DNA from: Velamenicoccus sp964471325
GTDB taxonomy: Bacteria > Omnitrophota > Gorgyraeia > Velamenicoccales > Velamenicoccaceae
NCBI GenBank assembly: GCA_964471325.1
Contig: CAYYFL010000001.1
Coordinates: 1-64,000 of the forward strand
DNA length: 64,000 nucleotides
Direction: 5' to 3'
The notes under the pieces were generated by a model. The model was not told the DNA's origin. It saw only the letters and a program-made list of their open reading frames with translations, and made no database searches. Shown here piece after piece: positions 41,363 to 49,804 of this stretch. How positions within the stretch are numbered: the stretch's first letter is position 1; every line of letters starts with the position of its first letter. A program made the position numbers and the translations under genes.

Positions 41363-42127
41363 CTACGCTTGCCTATATTCTTTTATCAATTCCGCCGCGA
41401 TAGCCACGGCGATCTCTTCCGGCGACTCGGCGCCGATATCAAGGCCGATAGGTGTATGGACCTGCTTCAACCGTGCCGGGCTGAATCCCAGGCGGCGCAT
41501 CTGGCTAAAGATATGGGCGATCTTGGCACGGCTGCCGATCATCCCGATATAACCGGCCTTGCTCTTCAAGGCCAGGCGTAACGCGACGGCATCGTGAAGA
41601 TGGCCATGCGTCACAATCACGATGGCCGTCGTCTCATCGACAGCGGCCTTCGGCAAAGCGACCTCATAACGGCCGCAAATGACGTGGTCAGCATGAGGAA
41701 ACCGGTTCCGGGAAGCATATTCTTTGCGATTATCGACAATCGTCACTTCGTAACCCAGAAGTTTGGCGATCAAAGACAGGCTCATCCCGATATGGCCGCC
41801 GCCGGCGATAACCAAATGCCGCCGCGGAGAGACAACATCATAGTAAATGCTGACCTCGCCGCCGCAAACCTGAAGCCCGTCGCCCTTCTTCAAAGAATAA
41901 GTCTTGAGAAACGACGTCTTCTTTTTTAGAGCGGCCAAAGCATCGCCGATCGCCAGCTTTTCAAGGCCGCCGCCACCCACCGTGCCAAAGGCAGCCGCGT
42001 CGTCACAGACAAGCATCCGCGCGCCGATCTTGCGGGGAGACGACCCCGAAGAAGCGACAACGGTCGCGACCACGCACGACCGGCCGCGCCGCGAAATCTC
42101 AAGAATCCTGTTGATTATCTCATGCAT
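41363..42127 (-). CDS. xdhC: XdhC-family molybdenum cofactor chaperone
   Basis: Predicted 254-residue protein of the XdhC/CoxI type, which sulfurates and inserts the molybdenum cofactor. It has CVVATVVASSGSSPRKIGARMLV, the conserved GTVGGGGLE (family GG-LE), CGGEVSIYYD and a Rossmann part HLVIAGGGHIGMSLSLIAKLLGYEVTIVDNR, then YIGMIGSRAK. It is divergent from mocA and two genes away from the molybdenum hydroxylase operon, its likely client. Confidence 0.9.
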   Translation of the reverse strand: MHEIINRILEISRRGRSCVVATVVASSGSSPRKIGARMLVCDDAAAFGTVGGGGLEKLAIGDALAALKKKTSFLKTYSLKKGDGLQVCGGEVSIYYDVVSPRRHLVIAGGGHIGMSLSLIAKLLGYEVTIVDNRKEYASRNRFPHADHVICGRYEVALPKAAVDETTAIVIVTHGHLHDAVALRLALKSKAGYIGMIGSRAKIAHIFSQMRRLGFSPARLKQVHTPIGLDIGAESPEEIAVAIAAELIKEYRQA

Positions 42128-42138
42128 TGTTTTAGAAT
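42111..42138 (+). promoter_or_regulatory. Promoter giving a leaderless mocA mRNA
   Basis: TTGATT (42111-42116) and TAGAAT (42133-42138) are 16 bases apart, and the -10 ends six bases before the ATG at 42145. The -35 overlaps the start of xdhC on the other strand. No Shine-Dalgarno sequence is present. Confidence 0.6.
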
Positions 42139-42144
42139 GAACCT

Positions 42145-42744
42145 ATGGTTTCCTGTATTGTGCTTGCTGCAGGGGCCAGCAGCCGTTTCGGTTCTCCAAA
42201 GCCGCTCGCCCGCCTCCACTCCCGGCCGCTGATCTCGTTCCTATCGGAACAACTGCTCAAAACGCAGATGAGAGAGATCCTTGTCGTCCTCGGCGCCGAT
42301 GCCGACGCTATCCGCCCTTGTGTCTGCAGCGATCCCAGGATCAAATGCATCTTCAATGAAAACTTCAGCCGCGGACAGACATCATCGTTCAAAAAAGGAT
42401 TGACGGCCGTCTCGGCTGACACCGAGGGCGTCCTGTTGCTTCCCGCCGATACGCCCTTCGTCCTGCCCGAAACCATCGACACGATCGTCGAGACGTTCCT
42501 AAAAAACCCTTCCCCGATCTTGGTGCCGACCTATAAAGGCCGATGGGGCCATCCGCCTGTCTTCTCGAAAACCCTCTTTGCGGAATTCGCAAAACTGAGC
42601 GACGAAGCGCCCCTTTCGACCGTCCAACAGATCCACACCTCCGAAATCCTCAAGCTCCCCGTCCGCGACGAGGGGGTCGTCCTGTCTTTTAATACACCCC
42701 TCGAATTTGAAAAGATCAGAAACAGATCTTCGCTCGGCGGCTGA
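42145..42744 (+). CDS. mocA: MocA-like molybdenum cofactor cytidylyltransferase
   Basis: Predicted 199-residue nucleotidyltransferase. It starts with VSCIVLAAGASSRFGSPKPLARLHSRPLI, the MobA/MocA signature, and has GVLLLPADTPFVLPETIDTIVE and GRWGHPPVFSKTL. MocA attaches CMP to molybdopterin for xanthine-dehydrogenase-type enzymes, in agreement with the XdhC and hydroxylase genes on either side. Confidence 0.88.
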   Translation: MVSCIVLAAGASSRFGSPKPLARLHSRPLISFLSEQLLKTQMREILVVLGADADAIRPCVCSDPRIKCIFNENFSRGQTSSFKKGLTAVSADTEGVLLLPADTPFVLPETIDTIVETFLKNPSPILVPTYKGRWGHPPVFSKTLFAEFAKLSDEAPLSTVQQIHTSEILKLPVRDEGVVLSFNTPLEFEKIRNRSSLGG

Positions 42745-42792
42745 TTTCCGCCGGCGTCCTTCCTTAATGCCTGCCGCTTCCAGCCGCGCGCC

Positions 42793-45111
42793 CTACCCCT
42801 GCTTTTTGTCCTTGATATCTTTCAGGGCCGCCAGGACCTTCTGGGGCGTGATCGGCAGATCCTTGATCTGGACACCGACAGCGTCGTAAATGGCATTGGC
42901 GATGGCCGCGGCCGTCGGCAAAAGCGAGGCCTCCCCCATCCCCTTGGCGCCGAACGGCCCCTGGGGATCGTTGGTCTCGATAAAAACAGATTCTATCGGG
43001 ATCGTCTCCGTAGAGCGCGGGATACGGTATTTTGAAAAAGAAGGATTGACGACGCGGCCTTCCTTGAACCTCAAATCTTCGTAAAGCGTATATCCCAAGC
43101 CCATGACGATAGACCCTTCGATCTGCCCATGGACACTCGCCGGATTGATGGGATAGCCGATGTCATGGACATCATACATTTTCAACACCTTCACCTGTCC
43201 TGTCTTCGTGTTGACCTCGACTTCGGCAATCTGGGCCTCAAAACCATAGCTACCGGAGATGTTTCCCTCTCCCGTGCGGAAATCAATGGGGGTCGTTTTG
43301 GGATTATAGTTGCCCCGGCCGATGATGAGACGGCCATAATCGAAGGAATAGCATAAAACCACCGCCTGGTCGAAAGAAAGAAGCGCCTTTCCGCTCTTTT
43401 TATTGACCACCTGTTCATCCTTGATATCCAGATCCTGGGTGTCGAGCTTTAATTCCTGCGCGACAACCTCCAGGATCTGACGCTTGGCGTCGGCGGCTGC
43501 GTTCTTGGTGGCATTCCCCGAGATGAACGTCACACGGCTGGCAAAACTCCCTGTGTCAAAAGGCGTGATCTCGGTATCGGCCGCCTTGATACGGACCCTC
43601 TCATAGGCCACGCCCAACTCGTGCGCGGCGATCTGCGCCATGGCCGTATCCGATCCCTGGCCCGTATCCGCCGCGCCCGTAAAAAGATAAACCGAGCCGT
43701 CCTCCTCGACCTTGATGATGGAACCGGCGGATTCATGCGATTTATACATCTTGGACCCCATGACGTCCGCCGCGATACCGATACCGATGCCGCAGAAGAT
43801 CCCCGGCGCCGTCTCTTTTTTGACGCCGTACTTCTCTTTCCATCCGGAAATCTCGGCCGCCTTCCTGATGCAATCCTTGAGGCCGTTGGAGGAAATAATC
43901 ATCTTATTGATCGTCAGCGTATTGGGATCCGTCGCGTTCTTGAGGCGGAACTCGACAGGATCCATGCCGATGCCGCGCGCCAGCATGTCCATGTGCGACT
44001 CGATGGCAAAACCGGACTGCACGCCGCCGAAACCGCGGATGGCGCCGGAGATCGAATTATTGGTATAAACGCGCGAACCGAAGAGGCGGACATTCTTCAA
44101 TTTATAGACCATGAGGAAACGCATGATCCCCGCTGCGATGACCGTCGGGCCGTAGCTGCAATACGCCCCTCCGTCGGCAATGACCTCGCCGGTGATCGCC
44201 ATGATGGCCCCGTCTTTCTTGACCCCCGATTTCATCTTATAGATCATGGGGTGCTTGCGCCGCGTGCAGGAAAAAACCTCCTGCCTTGTGCACATCATCT
44301 TGACCGGCAGGCCGCCGCATTTTTTGGACAAGAGACAGGCGCAGAAATCCATGGGGAACATCTCGAGCTTGCCGCCGAAGCCGCCGCCGACGTTCAGTTT
44401 GATGACGCGGATATCCGCCTCCTGCATCTTGAGCGTCTTGGCCATGGCCTCCCGGATCTTGAAAGGCGCCTGCGTCGACGACCAAAGCGTGATCCTGTCC
44501 GTCGACACCTCATACTGCCCGATGCAAACATGGGGCTCCAGCGCCGCATGCGCCGCGCTCGGCAAGACAAACACATCCTCGCGCACATAATCCGACTCCT
44601 TGAGCGCGCGGTCGGGATCTCCAAAGCGCACCGGCAGCATAACGCCGATATTGTTCATCGCCGTATGGATCTGCGGCGCCCCCGGTTTCATCGCCGCCAC
44701 CGCATCAAATACCGCCGGCAGAACCTCATATTGAACATCGATCAAGGAAAGGGCCTGTTCAGCTGTCGCCTCGTCTACGGCCGCAACCGCAGCGATCTCA
44801 TCGCCGATATAACGGACCTTCTCGAATTCCAGGGGATATTGGTCGACGGTGTAAGGAAAGAAATATTCATTGGAGCCGAATTTGATCTTCGGCGTGTCCT
44901 CGGCCGTCACGACCGCCCGCACTCCGGGGAGCTTTTCGGCTTTTGAGGTGTCGATCTTGACGATCCGGGCGTGCGCATGGGGGCTGCGCAGCATCTTGCC
45001 GGCAAGCATGCCGGGGAATCTGAGGTCAAAGACATACACCGCCTCTCCCGTCACCTTCTGACGCGCATCGATGCGGGGCACGCTTTTCCCTACGGGGCTC
45101 GTCGTCCTCAT
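42793..45111 (-). CDS. Xanthine-dehydrogenase-family molybdopterin subunit
   Basis: Predicted 772-residue catalytic subunit of a molybdenum hydroxylase. The N-terminal hammerhead domain begins RIDARQKVTGEAVYVFDLRFPGML. Cofactor-contact segments include NVGGGFGGKLEMFPMDF, GAIRGFGGVQSGFAIE and the base glutamate in FGAKGMGEASLLPTAAAIANAIYD. The exact substrate (purine, nicotinate, aldehyde or CO) is not evident; the CO dehydrogenase active-site cysteine loop VAYRCSFR is not seen. It overlaps the [2Fe-2S] subunit gene by ATGA, which fixes the start. Confidence 0.9.
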   Translation of the reverse strand: MRTTSPVGKSVPRIDARQKVTGEAVYVFDLRFPGMLAGKMLRSPHAHARIVKIDTSKAEKLPGVRAVVTAEDTPKIKFGSNEYFFPYTVDQYPLEFEKVRYIGDEIAAVAAVDEATAEQALSLIDVQYEVLPAVFDAVAAMKPGAPQIHTAMNNIGVMLPVRFGDPDRALKESDYVREDVFVLPSAAHAALEPHVCIGQYEVSTDRITLWSSTQAPFKIREAMAKTLKMQEADIRVIKLNVGGGFGGKLEMFPMDFCACLLSKKCGGLPVKMMCTRQEVFSCTRRKHPMIYKMKSGVKKDGAIMAITGEVIADGGAYCSYGPTVIAAGIMRFLMVYKLKNVRLFGSRVYTNNSISGAIRGFGGVQSGFAIESHMDMLARGIGMDPVEFRLKNATDPNTLTINKMIISSNGLKDCIRKAAEISGWKEKYGVKKETAPGIFCGIGIGIAADVMGSKMYKSHESAGSIIKVEEDGSVYLFTGAADTGQGSDTAMAQIAAHELGVAYERVRIKAADTEITPFDTGSFASRVTFISGNATKNAAADAKRQILEVVAQELKLDTQDLDIKDEQVVNKKSGKALLSFDQAVVLCYSFDYGRLIIGRGNYNPKTTPIDFRTGEGNISGSYGFEAQIAEVEVNTKTGQVKVLKMYDVHDIGYPINPASVHGQIEGSIVMGLGYTLYEDLRFKEGRVVNPSFSKYRIPRSTETIPIESVFIETNDPQGPFGAKGMGEASLLPTAAAIANAIYDAVGVQIKDLPITPQKVLAALKDIKDKKQG

Positions 45112-45578
45112 GAAGTCTTCTTCATTTTTTGGGCCGCAGACAAAACGGCATTCATAATACGTACATAACCCGTGCAACGGCAGAGATTGCCGTCCAGGGC
45201 ACGGGCGATCTCTTCTTTTGTCGGCAAGGGACAACTATCCAGAAGGGATTTGGACGCCAGGATCATGCCCGGCGTACAGAAGCCGCATTGAACAGCACCT
45301 TCGTCGATAAATGCCTGCTGGATGGGATGCAGAGATTCTTGCGCCAATCCTTCGATGGTCACGATCTTTCGGCCTTCGGCCTCAACGGTCAGCATCAGGC
45401 AAGACAAGACGTTCTTTCCGTCCGCAAGCACCGTGCAGACGCCGCAATCGCCCTCCAGGCAACTGTATTTCGTACCCAGGAGCCCCAAACGGTCCCGCAA
45501 CGTCTCGATCAGAAGCTCTCCCTCGGGAACATCCAGACAAAATACCTTGCCGTTAACATCCAGGGTTACAGTTTTCAT
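45108..45578 (-). CDS. Molybdenum hydroxylase [2Fe-2S] subunit
   Basis: Predicted 156-residue electron-transfer subunit with two [2Fe-2S] sites. The plant-ferredoxin site is GTKYSCLEGDCGVCTVLADGKNVLSC. The second is VQCGFCTPGMILAS with GNLCRCTGYVRI. It carries electrons from the molybdenum centre to FAD. Start MKTVTLDVNGK is set by ATGA overlap with the FAD subunit gene. Confidence 0.93.
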   Translation of the reverse strand: MKTVTLDVNGKVFCLDVPEGELLIETLRDRLGLLGTKYSCLEGDCGVCTVLADGKNVLSCLMLTVEAEGRKIVTIEGLAQESLHPIQQAFIDEGAVQCGFCTPGMILASKSLLDSCPLPTKEEIARALDGNLCRCTGYVRIMNAVLSAAQKMKKTS

Positions 45579-46408
45579 GCTTGTTTGAATTTGCCGATCA
45601 GCGATTCCAGAGCGGCACAGAGACAATGCAAGCGGTAGTCGTCGAGCTTGCTCTGCTGCAGATCACGGCGAAGCGCCTCCGCCGCTTCCTCGGCCTTCCA
45701 CTCTTCGATTCTCTTTGTCTCAAAATAAGACGCCGTCCCCGCCAGGCGCACAGGCCGCGAGAACGCCGTATTCACGATACAGCGTACATCTTTGGCTGCA
45801 CCTGCCTGCCGCCGGGCCGCAAAGGCCATGGCGACAATAGGGACATCCACTTCTATGCTCTGTGTATGGCGGAAATAAGCTCCGGCCAGGCCGCTCTTGG
45901 GCAAAACGATTTCCGTCAAGATGCCTTTGGCCTCCTGACCCGTCAGGGCGAGGAAATCTTCGATGGTTAATGTTTTTTTTGTTTTGACGCCGGACCAGGC
46001 CGCTTTGGCGCCGAGCGCCATGAGGACAGCAGGCAGGTCGACCCAGAAGAAACGGCTCGCCACGTTGCCGCCGATCGTCGCCATATGGCGTAAAGGGGTG
46101 GTCGCCACACGGGCCGCAGCCTCGGCCAAGGCCGCAAAATGCTCCCGGATGACGGGAGACGATGCAACCTCGGCCAGCGTCGTCATGCTGCCGATCGCCG
46201 TCTCCTTTACCGTGTCCCTGATGCCGTGCAACAGCGCAATCTTCCTGAGACCGATGACATCCGTCGGATAAACGGCGGTCTTTTTAAGGGTATTCAACAA
46301 AAAGGTCCCGCCGCCCAGAACGACCGGTTTTTCACACTTGCGCAAGAGCGCCAGCGCCTCGTCAACGGAAACAGGTGCGTGATAGTGAAAATCTTTTAAT
46401 ATCGGCAT
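45575..46408 (-). CDS. Molybdenum hydroxylase FAD subunit (CoxM/XdhB type)
   Basis: Predicted 277-residue flavoprotein of the PCMH family. It has DFHYHAPVSVDEALALLRKCEKPVVLGGGTFLLN, the first FAD motif, and ATIGGNVASRFFWVDLPAVLMALGA, the second. The CO dehydrogenase flavoprotein C-terminal domain follows. It is the first gene of the three-subunit operon, giving the order FAD, Fe-S, Mo. Confidence 0.9.
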   Translation of the reverse strand: MPILKDFHYHAPVSVDEALALLRKCEKPVVLGGGTFLLNTLKKTAVYPTDVIGLRKIALLHGIRDTVKETAIGSMTTLAEVASSPVIREHFAALAEAAARVATTPLRHMATIGGNVASRFFWVDLPAVLMALGAKAAWSGVKTKKTLTIEDFLALTGQEAKGILTEIVLPKSGLAGAYFRHTQSIEVDVPIVAMAFAARRQAGAAKDVRCIVNTAFSRPVRLAGTASYFETKRIEEWKAEEAAEALRRDLQQSKLDDYRLHCLCAALESLIGKFKQA

Positions 46409-46493
46409 ATCTCTACGGCTTCATTTTGCCCCGTCAGGGCAGAAGAATTATAACAGAAATCGCCCTCGATGAAAACGACATTGGGTATCGCCG

Positions 46494-47021
46494 CTAGGCG
46501 TGCCCTTCACCCCTCGCCATCGCCAGCGCATGAGGCACAAGCCCGGCAACGGCCTCAAAAGACTCGGCCGCGCCCTTAGGGCTGCCGGGAAGATTGATGA
46601 TGAGCGTACGGCCCCTTAATCCGCACACTCCCCGCGACAAGACGGCCCGCGCGGTCTTTTCAGCGCCCCGCGCACGGATCCATTCGGCCAAACCCGGCGT
46701 CTCTCTGTCGAGGACGGACCGTGTGGCCTCCGGCGTCACGTCCCGCGGGCCCAGGCCTGTCCCCCCCGTTGTCAAAACGACGTCAGCTTTCGGCGCATCG
46801 GCATAGCCTTTGAGCAAACCGGCGATCTTCGGCAAATCATCTGCCACGATCTCGCAAGAAACGATATCCGCTCCGAGCGGTTCCAGGAGTCTTTTCAAAA
46901 GAGGACCGCTGGCATCCTTTTTCGAACCGGCAGCGCATGAATCGCTGACCGTGACTACCGCCACCCTGCAACCCGCCCACGATGCATCCCGGGAAGACCG
47001 GTGTCCCGTACGCCTCATCAT
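46494..47021 (-). CDS. MogA/MoaB-family molybdopterin adenylyltransferase
   Basis: Predicted 175-residue protein activating molybdopterin by adenylylation. It has CRVAVVTVSDSCAAGSKKDASGPLL, VLTTGGTGLGPRDVTPEATRSVLDRETPGLAEW and LIINLPGSPKGAAESFEAV. It lies 85 bases before the hydroxylase operon and overlaps the AsmA-like gene by ATGA. Early molybdopterin genes (moaA, moaC, moeA) are not in this window. Confidence 0.9.
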   Translation of the reverse strand: MMRRTGHRSSRDASWAGCRVAVVTVSDSCAAGSKKDASGPLLKRLLEPLGADIVSCEIVADDLPKIAGLLKGYADAPKADVVLTTGGTGLGPRDVTPEATRSVLDRETPGLAEWIRARGAEKTARAVLSRGVCGLRGRTLIINLPGSPKGAAESFEAVAGLVPHALAMARGEGHA

Positions 47022-49093
47022 TCCACCTTGATCCCTTCCACCATGGAACTGACCTGTTTCTGGAGATAACGCTTGTTGCGCTCCGGCAAAAGATTGGAGA
47101 GCTTTTCCTTAAACTCATTTTTGAGCCACAAGATGCGCGGGCTCTCGATATAAGAAGAAATCTTAAAGGGAAAAGAAACGGACGGCTGGTCGTGTTTGAT
47201 ATAAGCCAAAATCTTCTTGAACTGTTTCGATTCATTAAGGAGACGCGTGGAAATGACAACAGAAAGATAGCCATCCATCGTGTCGTAACTCGTGATATCC
47301 CCCTCCAGAAGGGCCGAAACATCGTCCGACGCGAGGGAGACCTTCGAAGAGTAATCTCCGCGGCCGCCGCTAAAAAAAACGGACAGATCTTTGAAGGCGA
47401 TCTTTTTCAAAGAAGGCACACCCAGAAAATCCGCAACGGCATTCATAAGGGAATTCTGTTCGATCACGCCGTTTGTCACAAAAAACTGGCCCTTGAGCAT
47501 ATCTTTGAGCTCCGTGTCGAATTTCAGGTCGCCGTCCAGGCGGCCAAGGATGAGCGATGTCTGTTCCGGCGTCTGCTCGACAAAAGTCTGAAGGTCCATG
47601 CCGCGGACATGCCCTTCCGCATTGGCACCAAAAGCTCCGGCCGTCGTCGAATAAAAGAAAAACCGTCCTTCCAGCGTCCCGCCGTAACAGGCGGCCTTCA
47701 AAGGTTCCAGCGCGAAGCCCTCTTTCTGTTTCCTGCCGGTGGCCGAGACGTCCTTCAATATGAAGGTGCGATGGAAGACATCTTTGGCGTTGTTGTCTTT
47801 TCCGGATGTGACGTCGAAAGAAAGGCGGACATCGTCCGAAGAAAAAGACAGGTCTCGGTCGACCCCCGCCTCCAATCCCTTAACGACAAAGGCAATATGA
47901 TGGGTAAGATCCTGAGACACATAGCGCCACGAACCGCCCGCCTCCCCCCGCAGACGGCGGTCCTGCGTCCAATCCGCATCGAGCTTAACGACGAGATCGC
48001 TGGGATCCTTGCCCTGCGGAACAGAGTTCAAATCCAGAAAAATGTGAGGCCGGGCCTTGCTGATGTCGACCAAAAAATCTGCCTGAAAAGGAACCTGATT
48101 AAGAAAAAAATCGATCCGGGAAGAAGAAATCCTGTCCTTCTCATAAACGACCGTACCGTTCACCTTGCGCAGGGACAAACCGTCCAAAACCTCCTGCGCG
48201 GCATTGTCGATCTTCAGCGTCGCGCGGATGTCCGGCCGTTTCAAGGGCCCGCCAAGATGAAGCGTAAATTCCGCCGTACCGCGCGTCTGCATATCCCTGC
48301 TGTTGATGACCGGCAGATCGTCAAGGATAAAACGGGGCGCATTGAGCGTTATGTCTATGGCGGCCTCGTCTGTTCCGACACCGTTGATCTTGCCTGAGCC
48401 CGCACAATGCAGGACGGCATTATTGATCTCGAAACGCTGGATCTCCCCCGTCCCGCCCTTGAGCTGTATATCCAGAAGATAGTCCAAGGGTTCGGCGATG
48501 CCTCCGTTGAGGGCCGTTGGGTCCACCTTTTGCAGAAAAGCAACAGACAGAAGGGTTAGCTCTCCTTTGGAGATATAAAGATCTCCGGGAAGGCGGGAAA
48601 GATATCCTTGGATGGCGACAGCTCCGCTCTCTCCAAGACTGAGGCGGCCGCATCCGAAATATGTCGTGTCAAAAAAACCGACATTCTTGTTCAGGCGGTC
48701 GGTGATACGGCCCAAGTCGTCCGCATACGCAAAGAGTCTTCGGGGATCGATGCGGCTCTCCCCGAAAACAAGATTTTTGATCTCGATCTTGCCGCGCAGG
48801 ACAGAGGAAACATCGAAGCCGATGGCCAGGCGCTTGATGCGCCACAGAAAACCCTCGCTGTCCTCGCAGTAGAAATTATTGATGACAGCACCCGAGAAAA
48901 GATTGAAAATGGCGCGTTCATGACCAAGGGTCAATCCTTCGGCGCGGAAAAACGGTTTCAAGGCCGAAAGCTGTGCATTGAGGATCGCCGTCAGCACAGC
49001 GCTTGCCGATGCCCAGAAAAGAAAAACTCCGGCGACAATAATAAGCAGGCGCCGCCGCGTTTTATGGCGAAAGTTCGAGGAAGTTTTTATCAT
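47018..49093 (-). CDS. AsmA-like protein
   Basis: Predicted 691-residue membrane-anchored periplasmic protein. The N-terminal helix LLIIVAGVFLFWASASAVL is followed by long beta-rich repeats such as IKRLAIGFDVSSVLRGKIEIKNLVF, and by a C-terminal LDGDLKFDTELKDMLKGQFFVTNGVIE that matches the AsmA C-terminal domain. The start MIKTSSNF overlaps the BamD-like gene by 32 bases; a longer start is possible. Together with the BamD-like gene it points to outer-membrane upkeep. Confidence 0.78.
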   Translation of the reverse strand: MIKTSSNFRHKTRRRLLIIVAGVFLFWASASAVLTAILNAQLSALKPFFRAEGLTLGHERAIFNLFSGAVINNFYCEDSEGFLWRIKRLAIGFDVSSVLRGKIEIKNLVFGESRIDPRRLFAYADDLGRITDRLNKNVGFFDTTYFGCGRLSLGESGAVAIQGYLSRLPGDLYISKGELTLLSVAFLQKVDPTALNGGIAEPLDYLLDIQLKGGTGEIQRFEINNAVLHCAGSGKINGVGTDEAAIDITLNAPRFILDDLPVINSRDMQTRGTAEFTLHLGGPLKRPDIRATLKIDNAAQEVLDGLSLRKVNGTVVYEKDRISSSRIDFFLNQVPFQADFLVDISKARPHIFLDLNSVPQGKDPSDLVVKLDADWTQDRRLRGEAGGSWRYVSQDLTHHIAFVVKGLEAGVDRDLSFSSDDVRLSFDVTSGKDNNAKDVFHRTFILKDVSATGRKQKEGFALEPLKAACYGGTLEGRFFFYSTTAGAFGANAEGHVRGMDLQTFVEQTPEQTSLILGRLDGDLKFDTELKDMLKGQFFVTNGVIEQNSLMNAVADFLGVPSLKKIAFKDLSVFFSGGRGDYSSKVSLASDDVSALLEGDITSYDTMDGYLSVVISTRLLNESKQFKKILAYIKHDQPSVSFPFKISSYIESPRILWLKNEFKEKLSNLLPERNKRYLQKQVSSMVEGIKVE

Positions 49094-49613
49094 CGCGGAA
49101 AACCTTGATCTTGTCGACGTAGTCATAGACAAGATAGGAGTGATCGAAAATGGACTTGTAGGAACGCGGGATCTTCCTGTCGTAAAAGATCAAGAAGAGC
49201 GGCTGAGAGAAGAGCTCTTTGCGGATCTCTTTGATCAAGGCCGCCTGTTCTTCGCTCAAACGCTCATCTTTTTTGATCCCGGTGATGATCTTGTAAATGA
49301 TAAGCTTGGCGAAAACGACCCCTTTGTCCTTTGGATAGCGGCTCACGTAGTCCGAAAGGGTCTTGATGGCATTAAGCGTATCCGCGCTATCGAAATAATA
49401 CTCCCCGAGGGCAAATGCAGCCGCCGGCGCATAAGGAGAATTCGGGTCGTCTTTGACGATGGCCTTCAGATGCATGAAAGCAAAATAGGGCTGGTCATTC
49501 CGGAAAGCCTGGATAGCCGCCCGGTACCTGTCTCCTGCCTCCGATACCGTCGCGCATCCCGCCACGAACAGGGCCGCGCCGCACAACAATCCCAGAGCCC
49601 TTCTTCTCATCAT
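49062..49613 (-). CDS. BamD-like TPR lipoprotein
   Basis: Predicted 183-residue lipoprotein (lipobox LFVAGCA). TPR-like helices are visible in DRYRAAIQAFRNDQPYFAFMHLKAIVKDDPNSPYAPAAAFALGEYYFDSADTLNAIKTLSDYVSRYPKD, the YfiO/BamD style. The C-terminal part diverges and is shorter than true BamD (about 245 residues), so it may be a different tetratricopeptide lipoprotein. AAGGTGG precedes the ATG. Confidence 0.7.
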   Translation of the reverse strand: MMRRRALGLLCGAALFVAGCATVSEAGDRYRAAIQAFRNDQPYFAFMHLKAIVKDDPNSPYAPAAAFALGEYYFDSADTLNAIKTLSDYVSRYPKDKGVVFAKLIIYKIITGIKKDERLSEEQAALIKEIRKELFSQPLFLIFYDRKIPRSYKSIFDHSYLVYDYVDKIKVFRDDKNFLELSP

Positions 49614-49804
49614 GCCACCTTTTGATTTTGCCTATAACGAGGTAATTTCCTTGCGCCCGGCTTTATCGCACCCCGCCCTAACGGAATGGCGGGTACGCCG
49701 CTTTCTGCCTGCCTGTCAAAGACAGGCGAGCAAAATCAACTCCTGCCAGACCCCACCCGGCAGGAAATTTTTGAGCGTTCAGGCGAAGAACAACGCTAAA
49801 AACA
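49614..49804. repeat. Intergenic hairpin region
   Basis: It contains CCCCGCCCTAACGGAATGGCGGGTACGCCGC, a degenerate relative of the tip hairpin at 4-38 including the following CCGCTTTCTGC, then CTGCCTGTC-AAA-GACAGGCGAG and CCTGCC(AG)..GGCAGG. It lies 3' of the GH94-like gene and upstream of the BamD-like gene. No gene is supported. Confidence 0.5.

Noticed and set aside
43621..44946. 441-codon plus-strand frame opposite the molybdenum hydroxylase gene
   Set aside because: Arg/His/Asp-rich product typical of an antisense shadow of a GC-rich gene.
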